Both the position numbers and the translations under genes were made by a program. The notes under the pieces were generated by a model. It searched no databases, was not told the DNA's origin, and saw only the letters and a list, made by a program, of their open reading frames with translations. A stretch of DNA of 64,000 bases, taken from assembly GCA_025355005.1 (NCBI GenBank), contig JANXLV010000025.1, positions 1 through 64,000 of the forward strand, read 5' to 3'. This document shows positions 17,612-25,629 of the stretch, one piece after another; position 1 is the stretch's first letter, and every line of letters begins with the position of its first letter. This stretch comes from Myxococcales bacterium (GTDB lineage Bacteria > Myxococcota_A > Polyangia > Polyangiales > Polyangiaceae).

Positions 17612-18928
17612 GTGGGTTCGCCTGAAGAGCCGACGCAGAACGAGGGGGAGAAGCCCAGCTGGGTGGACCCTCGACTCCGCGTCGGCTTCGTCGTTTTTGT
17701 CGCGGTGTTGCTGGTCGTGTTGCGCTCGCCCATCGCGGTGAGCGCGATCACGGTCGCCCTGGCCGTGATGTTCCTCGTGGTCGGACTGGGCGCGCGGCAG
17801 CTCCTGCGTCGGACCACGAAGCTCTGGGCCTTCGCGGTATTCGTGATCGTCTCGTATGCGGTGACCAGCGAGGACGCTGCGATCGATCGATGGATGGTGT
17901 TCCGCGTGATGGGGCACAACCTGTCGCTCAACGCAGGCGGCGCGCTCGTGGGCGCCACGATGATCCAGCGGGTGCTCGCGCTCGTCTATGCGTCGCAGAT
18001 CGCTCGCGCCGGGGATAGCCGAGCGATCGCCTCCGGGATGGAGAAGCTTGGTGTGCCGCTCATCATCGCGACGTCGATGGATGCGGTGCTTGCGCTGCTG
18101 GGTGGGGTGGACCGTGGGAAGCGCGGAGGCGGAGGCGGAGGTGGAGGCGGCGGCGGTGGCGGAGGTGGAGGCGGCGGCGGTGGCGGAGGTGGAGGCGGGC
18201 GAGGTGGCGTTGGCGGGGTGAAGGCGTTCTTTGCGGCGATGAAGAAGCTCGCGAAGGGGAACGTGAGCGCGCTCGTGGGGCGGGTGGATGAGCAGATGGC
18301 TCGCGTGGAGGCTCACCTCGAACGCCAGGGCATGACGGAGAAGAAGCGCGCTATCGCAAAGGACGCGGTTGTCGTGGCTGGCGTGGCGCTCACGATGCTC
18401 GGCATCAAGGCGCTCAAGATCCTGCCAAGCATTCCGTTCGCGCCTGGGCACAAGCTGGTGCTCCTCACGCCGCTCTACCTGGTCGCTAGCATGAAGACGA
18501 AGTCGAGGTTTGGCGGCACCCTCACGGGCATCACGATGGGTACTGTCGCCTTCCTGCTGGGGGACGGACGCTACGGTGTCTTCGAGATCGCAAAGCACAT
18601 CACCCCGGGCCTCGTGTCCGATTTCACGCGGCCGCTGTATGCGCGCGACGGCAAGACCGCTGGCGCGTTCATGTGCTCCGTGGTGGGCGCATTCATGGGG
18701 AGCATGCGCTTTTCGACCATTTTCTTCGTGGTCATGCTCACGCAGGCGCCGAAGGTCGCTTACGCGATGCTGGTGCCGGGGCTCGTCGTCCATACGACAT
18801 TCGGGCTACTATCGGGGCTCGTCAGCGCGCCGCTGGTCCGCGCCTTCGGGGGAGCGCCCCCGGCCAAGAACTTGCAGGATACACGTGACAAGGATGACCC
18901 CAAGGTGCTTCAGGAAGACATCAAATGA
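17612..18928 (+). CDS. Putative ECF-type transporter, fused T and S membrane parts with a 25-Gly linker
   Basis: A 438-residue multi-pass membrane protein. Residues 17-165 resemble EcfT/CbiQ: VDPRLRVGFVVFVAVLLVVLRSP, the QLLRRTTKLWAFAVFVIVSY segment and VLALVYASQIARAGDSRAIASGMEKLGVPL. Residues 172-196 are 25 consecutive glycines. Residues ~205-255 are a charged helix. Residues 265-415 contain several further membrane segments with an S-component flavour (PSIPFAPGHKLVLLTPLYL, GTLTGITMGTVAFLLGDGRYG). I infer an ECF transporter without its own ATPase. The similarity is partial and the call tentative; an unrelated polytopic family is possible. GTG start, 3 bases after the cytochrome. Its stop overlaps the storage-protein start (ATGA), which suggests a linked role in molybdate or tungstate handling. 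Confidence 0.6.
   Translation: MGSPEEPTQNEGEKPSWVDPRLRVGFVVFVAVLLVVLRSPIAVSAITVALAVMFLVVGLGARQLLRRTTKLWAFAVFVIVSYAVTSEDAAIDRWMVFRVMGHNLSLNAGGALVGATMIQRVLALVYASQIARAGDSRAIASGMEKLGVPLIIATSMDAVLALLGGVDRGKRGGGGGGGGGGGGGGGGGGGGGGGGGRGGVGGVKAFFAAMKKLAKGNVSALVGRVDEQMARVEAHLERQGMTEKKRAIAKDAVVVAGVALTMLGIKALKILPSIPFAPGHKLVLLTPLYLVASMKTKSRFGGTLTGITMGTVAFLLGDGRYGVFEIAKHITPGLVSDFTRPLYARDGKTAGAFMCSVVGAFMGSMRFSTIFFVVMLTQAPKVAYAMLVPGLVVHTTFGLLSGLVSAPLVRAFGGAPPAKNLQDTRDKDDPKVLQEDIK
18125..18199 (+). repeat. Poly-glycine coding tract with 24-base repeats
   Basis: Twenty-five in-frame GGN codons, built partly from a 24-base unit repeated 2.4 times (18140-18163, 18164-18187, then partial). It separates the two predicted halves of the ECF-like protein. 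Gain or loss of units would keep the frame. Confidence 0.9.
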
Positions 18929-19773
18929 GTAAGCTCGTCTCCGACGACGGCCGCACGCACATCACCTCGAGCCTGATGCGCGAGTCCCTCGTGGACCGCA
19001 AGGTGATCGCCAAGACGAACTCCGCCGAGGAGTTCTCCATCATGCCGGACGTCACGCTCGTCAGCATCGGCGGACAGTCCATCTTCGATCGCGGGAAAGC
19101 GGCAGTGCTCCCGCTGGTGACGGAGCTCGCTGCCATTCGCGAGTCGCGCAAGTACAAGATGGTCATCGGCGTGGGTGGTGGAGCGCGGGTGCGGCATACC
19201 ATCGCGATCGCGCTCGACCTCGGCCTGCCCACGGGCGGCGTCGCGCAGCTCGTCGGCGCGATGGAGGAAGCGAACGCGGTCTTCCTGAACGCGCTCATGG
19301 CCAAGCACGGCAGCATCGTGATGCAGCGCGAGCACTTCTGGGAGCTGCCGCTCTATCTGGAGAGCGGGATGCTGCCGATCGTGATCAGCACGCCGCCGTA
19401 CCACTTCTGGGAGCCGCCGCCGGTCGAGGACAGCCCCCTGCCCACGCACGGCTCGGACTTCGGGCTCTTCATCCACGCGGAGGTGCTCGGCATGAAGCGC
19501 ATCATCTTCGTCAAGGACGAGGACGGCCTCTACGACAAGGATCCGAAGAAGCACTCGGACGCGCGGCTCATCAAGAAGACCACGCTGGGCCGCTTGCAAG
19601 CCGAGATGCCGGAGGAGCTGATCCTGGATCCGCTGCTCTTCAAGTCCTGGCAGAACGCGCGCCACGTGGAGCGCATCCAGATCGTGAACGGCCTGCGCCC
19701 GGGCGAGCTCACGCGCGCGCTCGCGGGTGAGGACGTCGGCACTGTGATCATGAAGGAGAAGATCGATGGGTGA
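18925..19773 (+). CDS. mosA: Molybdenum storage protein subunit (first, alpha-position)
   Basis: A 282-residue member of the amino acid kinase fold, close to UMP kinase, in the MoSto family that packs molybdate or tungstate as polyoxometalate clusters using ATP. Diagnostic stretches: PDVTLVSIGGQSIFDRGKAAVLPLV, GVGGGARVRHTIAIALDLGLPTGG, IIFVKDEDGLYDKDP and RHVERIQIVNGLRPGELTRALAGEDVGTVI, the last nearly as in the Azotobacter subunits. In the cluster-facing region the histidine-rich PPYHHH stretch I recall from Azotobacter MosA is PPYHFW here, and RADTG is GSDFG. Assignment as alpha rests on gene order. The start overlaps the membrane-protein stop and the end overlaps the next subunit. Confidence 0.88.
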   Translation: MSKLVSDDGRTHITSSLMRESLVDRKVIAKTNSAEEFSIMPDVTLVSIGGQSIFDRGKAAVLPLVTELAAIRESRKYKMVIGVGGGARVRHTIAIALDLGLPTGGVAQLVGAMEEANAVFLNALMAKHGSIVMQREHFWELPLYLESGMLPIVISTPPYHFWEPPPVEDSPLPTHGSDFGLFIHAEVLGMKRIIFVKDEDGLYDKDPKKHSDARLIKKTTLGRLQAEMPEELILDPLLFKSWQNARHVERIQIVNGLRPGELTRALAGEDVGTVIMKEKIDG

Positions 19774-20599
19774 GCAAGGCTCCGAGCAAAGCCCGCGCAA
19801 GGGCATCGCGAACCTGCCGGGCGTCGCATCGTTCGAGCAAGCGTCGCAAGGAAAGGGCGCCGGCTTCGACTATCGCCCAGTCGCGCTGATGCCGGACGTG
19901 AAGGTCCTCAAGATCGGCGGGCAGTCGCTGCTCGATCGCGGACGCAAGGCGCTCTTCCCCGTGCTCGACGAGATCGCGGCCGCGAAGGACAAGCACAAAC
20001 TGCTCGTCTGCTGCGGTGGCGGCACACGCGCGCGCCACATCTACTCCGTCGCGAGCGATCTGGAGCTGCCCACGGGCGTGCTCGCGGCGCTTGGCGGGTA
20101 CGTACCGCGCCAGAACGCGCGAATGCTGCAGATGCTGCTCGCGAAGCACGGCGGCATCTTCATGCTCCACGACGACTTCGAGAAGCTGCCGCTCTACTTC
20201 CGTCTCGGCTGCATCCCCATCATGACCGGCATGCCGCCGTTCGGTTACTGGGAGAAGCCGGCGGAGAACAGCCGCATCCCGCAGAACCGCACGGACGCGG
20301 GCGTGTTCCTCAGCGCAGAGGTGCTGGGCGCCAAGCGCGCCATCTTCGTCAAGGACGAGGACGGCCTCTACGACGACGACCCGAAGAAGAACAAGAACGC
20401 AAAGCTCATCCCGCGCATCACCGCGAAGGAGCTACTCGCGCTGGACCTGCCCGATCTGATCGTGGAGCGCGTGGTCATCGAATACCTGCAACGTGCACGC
20501 TTCTGCACGGAGCTCCAGATCATCAACGGCCTGACGCCCGGCATGCTCACGCGCGCCCTCGAGGGTGAGGACGTCGGGACCATCATCTCGAAGGCCTGA
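19766..20599 (+). CDS. mosB: Molybdenum storage protein subunit (second, beta-like)
   Basis: A 277-residue paralogue of the preceding gene, with which it should form an alternating (alpha-beta)3 cage. It is closer to Azotobacter MosB: PDVKVLKIGGQSLLDRGRKALFPVLDEI, CCGGGTRARHIYSVASDLELPTGVLAALGG, MPPFGYWEKPAENSRIPQNRTDAG, AIFVKDEDGLYDDDPKKNKNAKLIPRI and LQIINGLTPGMLTRALEGEDVGTII. It has a longer, Ser/Glu-rich N-terminus of ~30 residues. The ATG sits inside the end of the first subunit gene (8-base overlap), so the two are translated together, as expected for a fixed-ratio complex. modA begins 10 bases after it. Confidence 0.92.
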   Translation: MGEQGSEQSPRKGIANLPGVASFEQASQGKGAGFDYRPVALMPDVKVLKIGGQSLLDRGRKALFPVLDEIAAAKDKHKLLVCCGGGTRARHIYSVASDLELPTGVLAALGGYVPRQNARMLQMLLAKHGGIFMLHDDFEKLPLYFRLGCIPIMTGMPPFGYWEKPAENSRIPQNRTDAGVFLSAEVLGAKRAIFVKDEDGLYDDDPKKNKNAKLIPRITAKELLALDLPDLIVERVVIEYLQRARFCTELQIINGLTPGMLTRALEGEDVGTIISKA

Positions 20600-20609
20600 A
20601 CCAGACATC

Positions 20610-21458
20610 ATGATGAATCCGCTCCTGCGCTTCTCGTACATTGCCCTCGCCCTGTCCGCGGCGCTGCCCGCATGCAGCCGTGCGAGCAGCGACGGCGCGA
20701 CCGGTGCCGCGGGAACTGGCAGCGGCGCAGGAACGGGCGGCGGCACGGGCAACGATCCGATCCGCGTGGCGGCAGCCGCGGACCTGGCCGTCGCGTTCAA
20801 GGAGGTGGGCGCCCAGTACGAAGCGAAGACCGGCCGCAAGGTGGACTTCACGTTCGGCTCCACGGGGCTGCTCGCGAAGCAGGTGGAAGACGGCGCACCG
20901 TTCGACGTCTTCGCCGCAGCGAATAGCTCCTTCGTGGACGAGGCGATCAAGAGCGGCGCATGCGACGCCACGACGAAGGCGGCGTATGCCACGGGGCGCC
21001 TCGCCATCTACGTGAAGTCCGGCACGCCGCCCACGCTCGCAGACCTCGGCAATCCGGCGCGGACGGATCTCAAGCACATCGCGATCGCGAACCCCGAGCA
21101 CGCGCCGTACGGCAAAGCCGCGCGCGAGGCGATGCAGAAGGCTGGCGTGTGGACCGCGGTCGAGAAGCGAATGGTCTACGGCGAGAACGTGCAGCAGGCG
21201 CAGCAGTTCGCGAGCTCGGGCAACGCAGACGTGGCCATCATCGCGCTCAGCCTGGCGATCTCCGCGCCTCAGGGCTCGTTCGCAGAGATCGACCCATCCA
21301 TGCATACTGCACTCGATCAGCAGCTGGTCGTCTGCAAGGGCCGCGGAGGCCCACGCGACCACGCCAAGGACTTCGTGGCCTACGTATCGTCACCCGAAGG
21401 CCGAGCCTTGCTGAAAAAGCGCGGCTTCCTCCTCCCGGGCGAAGTGCGACCCCAGTAG
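20610..21458 (+). CDS. modA: Molybdate ABC transporter substrate-binding lipoprotein
   Basis: A 282-residue periplasmic binding protein made as a lipoprotein: MMNPLLRFSYIALALSAALPAC, then a Gly/Thr/Ala-rich tether. The ModA core follows: IRVAAAADLAVAFKEVGAQYEAKTGRKVDFTFGSTGLLAKQVEDGAPFDVFAAAN (anion loop GSTG, GAPFDVF), then NPEHAPYGKAAREAM and the hinge segment VYGENVQQAQQFASSGNADVAIIALSLA. It should bind molybdate or tungstate. The in-frame upstream ATG at 20565 lies inside mosB; the tandem ATGs at 20610 and 20613 fit the signal peptide. Its permease and ATPase genes (modBC) are 4 kb away in the same direction, so capture is co-expressed with storage here, not with transport. Confidence 0.92.
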   Translation: MMNPLLRFSYIALALSAALPACSRASSDGATGAAGTGSGAGTGGGTGNDPIRVAAAADLAVAFKEVGAQYEAKTGRKVDFTFGSTGLLAKQVEDGAPFDVFAAANSSFVDEAIKSGACDATTKAAYATGRLAIYVKSGTPPTLADLGNPARTDLKHIAIANPEHAPYGKAAREAMQKAGVWTAVEKRMVYGENVQQAQQFASSGNADVAIIALSLAISAPQGSFAEIDPSMHTALDQQLVVCKGRGGPRDHAKDFVAYVSSPEGRALLKKRGFLLPGEVRPQ

Positions 21459-21496
21459 CTCTCATCAAGCTCGGGAACCGTGGACCGTGACGCCGT

Positions 21497-22018
21497 TCAA
21501 CCGAGGAACGACGCGGCGAGGCTCACTGCGGCGCCTCCGGCGATCACCGCCGGCGCGTCTACTTTCTTCGATAGAAGCGCGACGAGGGCGCACGCGGCGA
21601 TTCCGAGTGTGAGCGGATCGGCGATCGCGTCTCTTGCCAGCGGTAGCGCGGAGGTCGCGAGCAGGCCTGCGCTCGCCAGGACCACTGCCTGCAGCGTACC
21701 TCGCACGCGTGGATGCTTCGCCCGCGGTCCAACGAAGCGCAGGAGACAGATGATCGCCAGCGATGGCGTCACCATCGCCAGCCAGCCCGCGAGCGCGCCC
21801 GCGAGTCCGTCCGCGAAATATCCCACGCTCACGACGTAGAGACCCACGGGCCCGGGCGTGCTGCGCGTGATCACCACGGACGCGTTCAGCTGGTGGTCGG
21901 TGACCATGTGGCGCGACAGCACGAGCTCGTCGCGTACGACTGGGAGCGACGCGAGGCCCGCGAACGTAGTCGCGGTCGCCTTGAGCAGCAGCAGGTACAG
22001 GGTGAGGAATTGTTTCAT
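21497..22018 (-). CDS. chrA: Chromate transporter, C-terminal half subunit (ChrA family)
   Basis: A 173-residue short-chain ChrA protein, one of a pair. It has a membrane-protein composition with the family's LPVVRDELV and TRSTPGPVGLYVVSVGYFADGLAGALAGWLAMVTPSL pattern. Short-chain ChrA proteins of ~190 residues act in pairs as chromate/sulfate antiporters. The ATG at 22018 overlaps the stop of the partner gene (ATGA). The frame stays open far upstream through the partner gene, but that part is a shadow. At 173 residues it is a little short. No chromate regulator or reductase gene adjoins. Confidence 0.82.
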   Translation of the reverse strand: MKQFLTLYLLLLKATATTFAGLASLPVVRDELVLSRHMVTDHQLNASVVITRSTPGPVGLYVVSVGYFADGLAGALAGWLAMVTPSLAIICLLRFVGPRAKHPRVRGTLQAVVLASAGLLATSALPLARDAIADPLTLGIAACALVALLSKKVDAPAVIAGGAAVSLAASFLG

Positions 22019-22581
22019 TCCTTCGCCTCCTCCGCAGGCCAGAGCACGCCCGCCACCGCCGCGACGAGCAGCACCTGGAACGGCGACAGCCCCGCGAACA
22101 CCACGAGCGCGATCGCTCCCGGGACGATCACCGCGGCCTTCGGCACCGACGTCTTCACGTGTGGCGCCGCAAGCACCCACGCCGTGTTGAACATCACCGC
22201 GACCGCCGCCGCGAGCGCACCCCGGATGGCCGCGAGGAACATCGGGTGTTGCTGCCACACCTCGAAGAAGTGCGTCGCGATCACCGCGATGATGGAGCAC
22301 GGGATGGATGCTGCGAGGAGCGCGACCACCGCGCCGCTCCACCGCCGCTTCATCCAGCCCACCGCCGTGCAGAACGCGAGCAGATTCGTGCCGGGCGTGA
22401 GCCTGGAGAGCGCGAACCCGAGATTGAACTCCAGTTCGGAGAGCCATTGCCTGCGCGCGACGATCTGCTTCTGCAGCACGGCGATCGTTGCGCTGCCGCC
22501 GCCGAAGGTCAGGTTCGCGTAGCGCGTGAAGAGCCAGCCGATCTGGAGCAGCGTCGGCGTTCGCTGTCGATCGTCTGCCAT
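22015..22581 (-). CDS. chrA: Chromate transporter, N-terminal half subunit (ChrA family)
   Basis: A 188-residue short-chain ChrA subunit: LFTRYANLTFGGGSATIAVLQKQIVARRQWLSELEFNLGFALSRLTPGTNLLAFCTAVGW. This is the family's 'FGGP/S…P.PG' signature, followed by four hydrophobic segments. It precedes the C-terminal partner with a 4-base overlap, so both are translated from one message and probably form a heterodimer. The lipoprotein gene at 22591 lies just upstream with 9 bases between, so the lipoprotein and the ChrA pair may share a transcript. Confidence 0.85.
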   Translation of the reverse strand: MADDRQRTPTLLQIGWLFTRYANLTFGGGSATIAVLQKQIVARRQWLSELEFNLGFALSRLTPGTNLLAFCTAVGWMKRRWSGAVVALLAASIPCSIIAVIATHFFEVWQQHPMFLAAIRGALAAAVAVMFNTAWVLAAPHVKTSVPKAAVIVPGAIALVVFAGLSPFQVLLVAAVAGVLWPAEEAKE

Positions 22582-22590
22582 GGTCGAGCG

Positions 22591-23187
22591 TTACTTGCAG
22601 GTGTCCGAGTCGCGCGCGCAGGTCTTCCCGTTGCGGCAAATGAGCTTGTCGGAGAGCTCCTCGCCACAGATGGTGCACTGATTGCCGAAGCAGACCTGTC
22701 GATCGTTGGGGCAGTCGGCCGCGGTGTTGCACGGGCACATGCTTGCGCCGGCAGGGATGGCGTCCGAGCAGCTGGCCATGCGACCGTCCGGGAGACATCC
22801 ACCCACGACGCCGCCGCTCTTGCAGTAGATGCAGCCGATCACCGCACCCTTACCAGCGCACGCGGAGCACGCGCTGACGTTCCCGCCGCCGCAGCCATAG
22901 GTCACCGGCGCCACGGAGCCCGCGTCCTTGCCCGACGTCGCGTCAGCCCTCGCGTCCGTCGTCCCCGAACCACCGTCATCAGTCGTTGCCATGCCGTCGA
23001 CGATCGCGCCGCCCTCCGCGTAGGAGCCTCCTTCGAGCCCGTCCGCGTTCGCGTGGGACGTGCTCGTCGAGCCATCCGCGGCCGGGTCGAACGAGCCCGT
23101 GCCCGTGCCCGTGCTGGAGAGGCCGCATGCCGCGACCATCCCACCGACGAGCACGCTCACCAAGGCGTTGCGACGCCGGGTCCCCAT
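22591..23187 (-). CDS. Cys-rich lipoprotein, unknown
   Basis: A 198-residue lipoprotein from the ATG at 23187: MGTRRRNALVSVLVGGMVAAC with the lipobox. The first half of the mature part is a low-complexity Gly/Ser/Asp/Thr linker. The second half has about 16 cysteines, many in CxxC spacing (CSACAGKG, CIYCKSGG, CPCNTAADCPNDRQVCFGNQCTICGEE), probably disulfides or a metal-binding knot. This linker-plus-Cys-module plan recurs among lipoproteins of this window. The longer frame (from 23241) lacks a signal peptide. It is divergent from the globin-like gene, 52 bases away. Confidence 0.8.
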   Translation of the reverse strand: MGTRRRNALVSVLVGGMVAACGLSSTGTGTGSFDPAADGSTSTSHANADGLEGGSYAEGGAIVDGMATTDDGGSGTTDARADATSGKDAGSVAPVTYGCGGGNVSACSACAGKGAVIGCIYCKSGGVVGGCLPDGRMASCSDAIPAGASMCPCNTAADCPNDRQVCFGNQCTICGEELSDKLICRNGKTCARDSDTCK

Positions 23188-23239
23188 GTTCTCAGTATAC
23201 CGCGGAATCGAACCTCCGCGCGTGGCGTTCACCCCCTTC

Positions 23240-24124
23240 ATGAACGAGGCCTCGCCCGCATCTCATCCCTATCGCACCTCCGACCAGACGTCCGAGCTCC
23301 TGGAGCTCACCGCGCAGCTCTCCGCGAAGGAGGGCGAGCTCGACAGGCTCCGCTCCTGGAAGAGACGCTCGCGCATCGGCGTGCTGATCGCGCTGGTGGT
23401 GGCAACCGTGCACGTCGCCGCGTTCAGCGGGCTCTTGATCCTCCGCTACGTGCCAAAGGCGAGCGAGCTCGGCGGCGCATCCTGCCCTGAGCCCATCGCT
23501 GCCATGCAGGCACCGGTCGGCACGACGGAGACCCCCGAGGACACGGGATGCGGAGAGAGCGACACGTGCCCACACGCGACCGCGCTCGACCAGGTCGGCG
23601 GCGAGGAGAAGATCCCCGCGCTGGCGACGGAGATAACGCGTGCACTATACAGTGATCCGACGCTCGCCCGGAGCCTGCGATTCCAGGCGTTCGGTCGCGA
23701 CCGCGCGGAGACCGTCGTACGACAGCAGCTCCAGTCGCTCCTCGGCGCCACGCAGGACGACGACGCGGAGGACACGTTCGAGCTCGCCTGGGAGCAGCGA
23801 CCCACGCGCACCGAATGGGCTGCGGCAACGGAGGTCGTCATGAAGGCGCTCGAGAAGCACGAGGTGAGCACGTCCAACCTGGAGCAGCTACGCGGTCAGA
23901 TCGAGAACGCGGGTAGCCAGGCGACAGACGACACCCCGAAGCGTCGCCGCATCCTGCACGCGCGCGCCTCCGTCGGGCTTCTGTGCCCGGAAGCGCAGAT
24001 CTCGTCGCGCCCGCTCGAGAGCTCCTTCAATCGCATCGTGACGGGCTGCGGAAAGAGCGCGATCTACTTCCAGACGGATCCCGAAGCGGGCAGCTCCGCC
24101 TGGAAGCGGGACGAAAATCCCTGA
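23240..24124 (+). CDS. Membrane-anchored protein with degenerate truncated-globin-like domain
   Basis: A 294-residue protein. A charged N-terminal helix (LTAQLSAKEGELDRLRSWKRRSR) leads into one membrane segment near 45-67 (IGVLIALVVATVHVAAFSGLLILRY). The periplasmic part contains LDQVGGEEKIPALATEITRALYSDPTLARSLRFQAFGRDRAETVVRQQLQSLLGA and, later, PTRTEWAAATEVVMKALEKHEVSTSNLEQLRGQIENA. Both stretches follow the truncated haemoglobin plan (GG-E-x-I start, DP-x-L, final helix pair). By my alignment the proximal heme histidine position is not His, so heme binding is doubtful. The ATG at 23240 gives a sensible start. The family assignment is inference from pattern only. Confidence 0.7.
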   Translation: MNEASPASHPYRTSDQTSELLELTAQLSAKEGELDRLRSWKRRSRIGVLIALVVATVHVAAFSGLLILRYVPKASELGGASCPEPIAAMQAPVGTTETPEDTGCGESDTCPHATALDQVGGEEKIPALATEITRALYSDPTLARSLRFQAFGRDRAETVVRQQLQSLLGATQDDDAEDTFELAWEQRPTRTEWAAATEVVMKALEKHEVSTSNLEQLRGQIENAGSQATDDTPKRRRILHARASVGLLCPEAQISSRPLESSFNRIVTGCGKSAIYFQTDPEAGSSAWKRDENP

Positions 24125-24129
24125 CAGCC

Positions 24130-25596
24130 TCAGTCACAGTTCGAGCAGATGCTGGTGGTCTTCACGTCGAACGTGAGGTTCGCCGGGATCTGCGGCGCGA
24201 AGAGCTGCGGGTTGATGAGCACGGTGGGGTACTGATGCGCGAGCGCGTACGGCGCCTGCGCGGACGCGCCGATCGTGAGCTGGTTTCCGTACCACGCGTT
24301 GTCCGGCGCCATCTGGGCGAGCAGCGCGGGCGGAAGCGTCGGTGCGGTGAACGACGTGGTTGCAGCGTGGACCGGGAAGATCACCGACCAGAAGACGCCG
24401 CTGCCCTGACCGCCATCCGGCGTGTGCGTGCCCTGGAGCGGCACGGTCGCAAACGCGTCAGCTGGTAGCGCCGCGTCGCTCTGCCACTGCACGCTGGGCG
24501 CCGCGATGGTGCCCGCGAGCTTGAAATCGTGGAGGCGCGTGAGGAGCTTCGTGAAATCCTCCGACAGCGCGTTCGCCGCGGGAATGCGCTGATAGCGCGT
24601 CGACGTGAGGATATCGCCAATGGCATAGCCCGTGAGGGTCGTGTGCGACTGCACCACGGATGCAAACGCCGCCGGCGGCGTGACGTAGTCGAGCGGCTGC
24701 GAGATCGCCGTTCCGCTGTTGGCGCTCGCCTGCAGCTGGAGCTGGCCGTTGCGAGGTGTGTCGATGTTCACATTGACCTGGGTGAACCCCGACGCGACCG
24801 CGCCCGTGAACGTCATCTGCTTGTGAGGCGCGGTGAGCCAGTCGGCCGCGGCGACGTTCGCATTGCCGACACCGCCGTCGGGGTTCGCTACGGCGAGCGG
24901 CGCGTATGCAAGGAGCGAGGAGGTCGTCGAATCGCGCGCGGTGGCGAGGAACGGGACCTTCCCGGTGGACGGCTCGATGCAGGTTGTGGCCACGTTGTAC
25001 GTGTACGCCTGTGGGAATGGCCCCGGCACGATGCTCCAGCCGTTGCAGAACGGCTCGAAGCCGTAGTTGACGCTGCCCGCGTCCAGCGTGGGCGCGTTGT
25101 CGACCGTGCCCGTGATCTGTCCGGCAGCGGCGAACCCGACAGAGACGTTGCGAGCGATGTGGATGATGTCGCCCGGGCTCAGCTCGACGACCGTGGTGAG
25201 GTAGTACGTTGGCGGAGCGATCATGCCGTTCTGGACGTAGTTGGCAGTGAGCGAGCCGCCGGCAAACATGGTGTGCGTAGCCTTGCCGTCCGCGCCCGTG
25301 ACGACCTTGGTCACGGTGCCGTCGGGGTCCGTGAAGTACACGTCGGTGCCCGCGGATGGCGCGCCCACGTCGTCCGTGACGAGCGCGGTGACGGGCCCCG
25401 CTTGCGGACCGGAGTCCTTCGCAGGAATGTAGTTGTCCGGCAGGCCAGCGTCCGGGAGCGGCGTCGTCGTGGTGCCGGTGGGCGCGGTCGAGTCGACGCT
25501 CGCGTCCTTGGCGTTGTTGTTGGTGGTGTCGTCATCGCACGCGTAGACAACGAGACCAAGCGACGCCCAGAGCGGAAGGACCAGCCATTTTCTCAT
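24130..25596 (-). CDS. Large lipoprotein, unknown
   Basis: A 488-residue lipoprotein with signal MRKWLVLPLWASLGLVVYAC (lipobox VYAC) and an Asp/Thr/Asn-rich linker. A carboxypeptidase-regulatory-like beta domain follows (VTALVTDDVGAPSAGTDVYFTDPDGTVTKVVTGADGKATHTM). A long beta-rich remainder ends in CSNCD. The Ig-like first domain is common in myxobacterial surface lipoproteins and probably stabilises or binds carbohydrate; the rest I do not recognise. It is divergent from modB, whose start is only 33 bases away, so the mod promoter overlaps this gene's 5' end. It converges on the globin-like gene. Confidence 0.78.
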   Translation of the reverse strand: MRKWLVLPLWASLGLVVYACDDDTTNNNAKDASVDSTAPTGTTTTPLPDAGLPDNYIPAKDSGPQAGPVTALVTDDVGAPSAGTDVYFTDPDGTVTKVVTGADGKATHTMFAGGSLTANYVQNGMIAPPTYYLTTVVELSPGDIIHIARNVSVGFAAAGQITGTVDNAPTLDAGSVNYGFEPFCNGWSIVPGPFPQAYTYNVATTCIEPSTGKVPFLATARDSTTSSLLAYAPLAVANPDGGVGNANVAAADWLTAPHKQMTFTGAVASGFTQVNVNIDTPRNGQLQLQASANSGTAISQPLDYVTPPAAFASVVQSHTTLTGYAIGDILTSTRYQRIPAANALSEDFTKLLTRLHDFKLAGTIAAPSVQWQSDAALPADAFATVPLQGTHTPDGGQGSGVFWSVIFPVHAATTSFTAPTLPPALLAQMAPDNAWYGNQLTIGASAQAPYALAHQYPTVLINPQLFAPQIPANLTFDVKTTSICSNCD

Positions 25597-25629
25597 TGGG
25601 GTATGCTACCGAAAACCCGCGCGTCACGC

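Noticed and set aside
18125..18199. 24-base repeats considered as a CRISPR or intergenic repeat
   Set aside because: The units are adjacent without spacers and in frame with a poly-Gly coding tract.
16019..18793. A 924-residue open frame on the minus strand
   Set aside because: It lies antisense to the cytochrome and ECF-like genes. Its translation is Arg/His/Asp-rich with no domains, as expected from high-GC opposite-strand shadows.
21497..22798. A 433-residue minus frame read as one protein
   Set aside because: Only the last 173 residues (from ATG 22018) resemble ChrA. The first part is a shadow of the partner ChrA gene and the lipoprotein.
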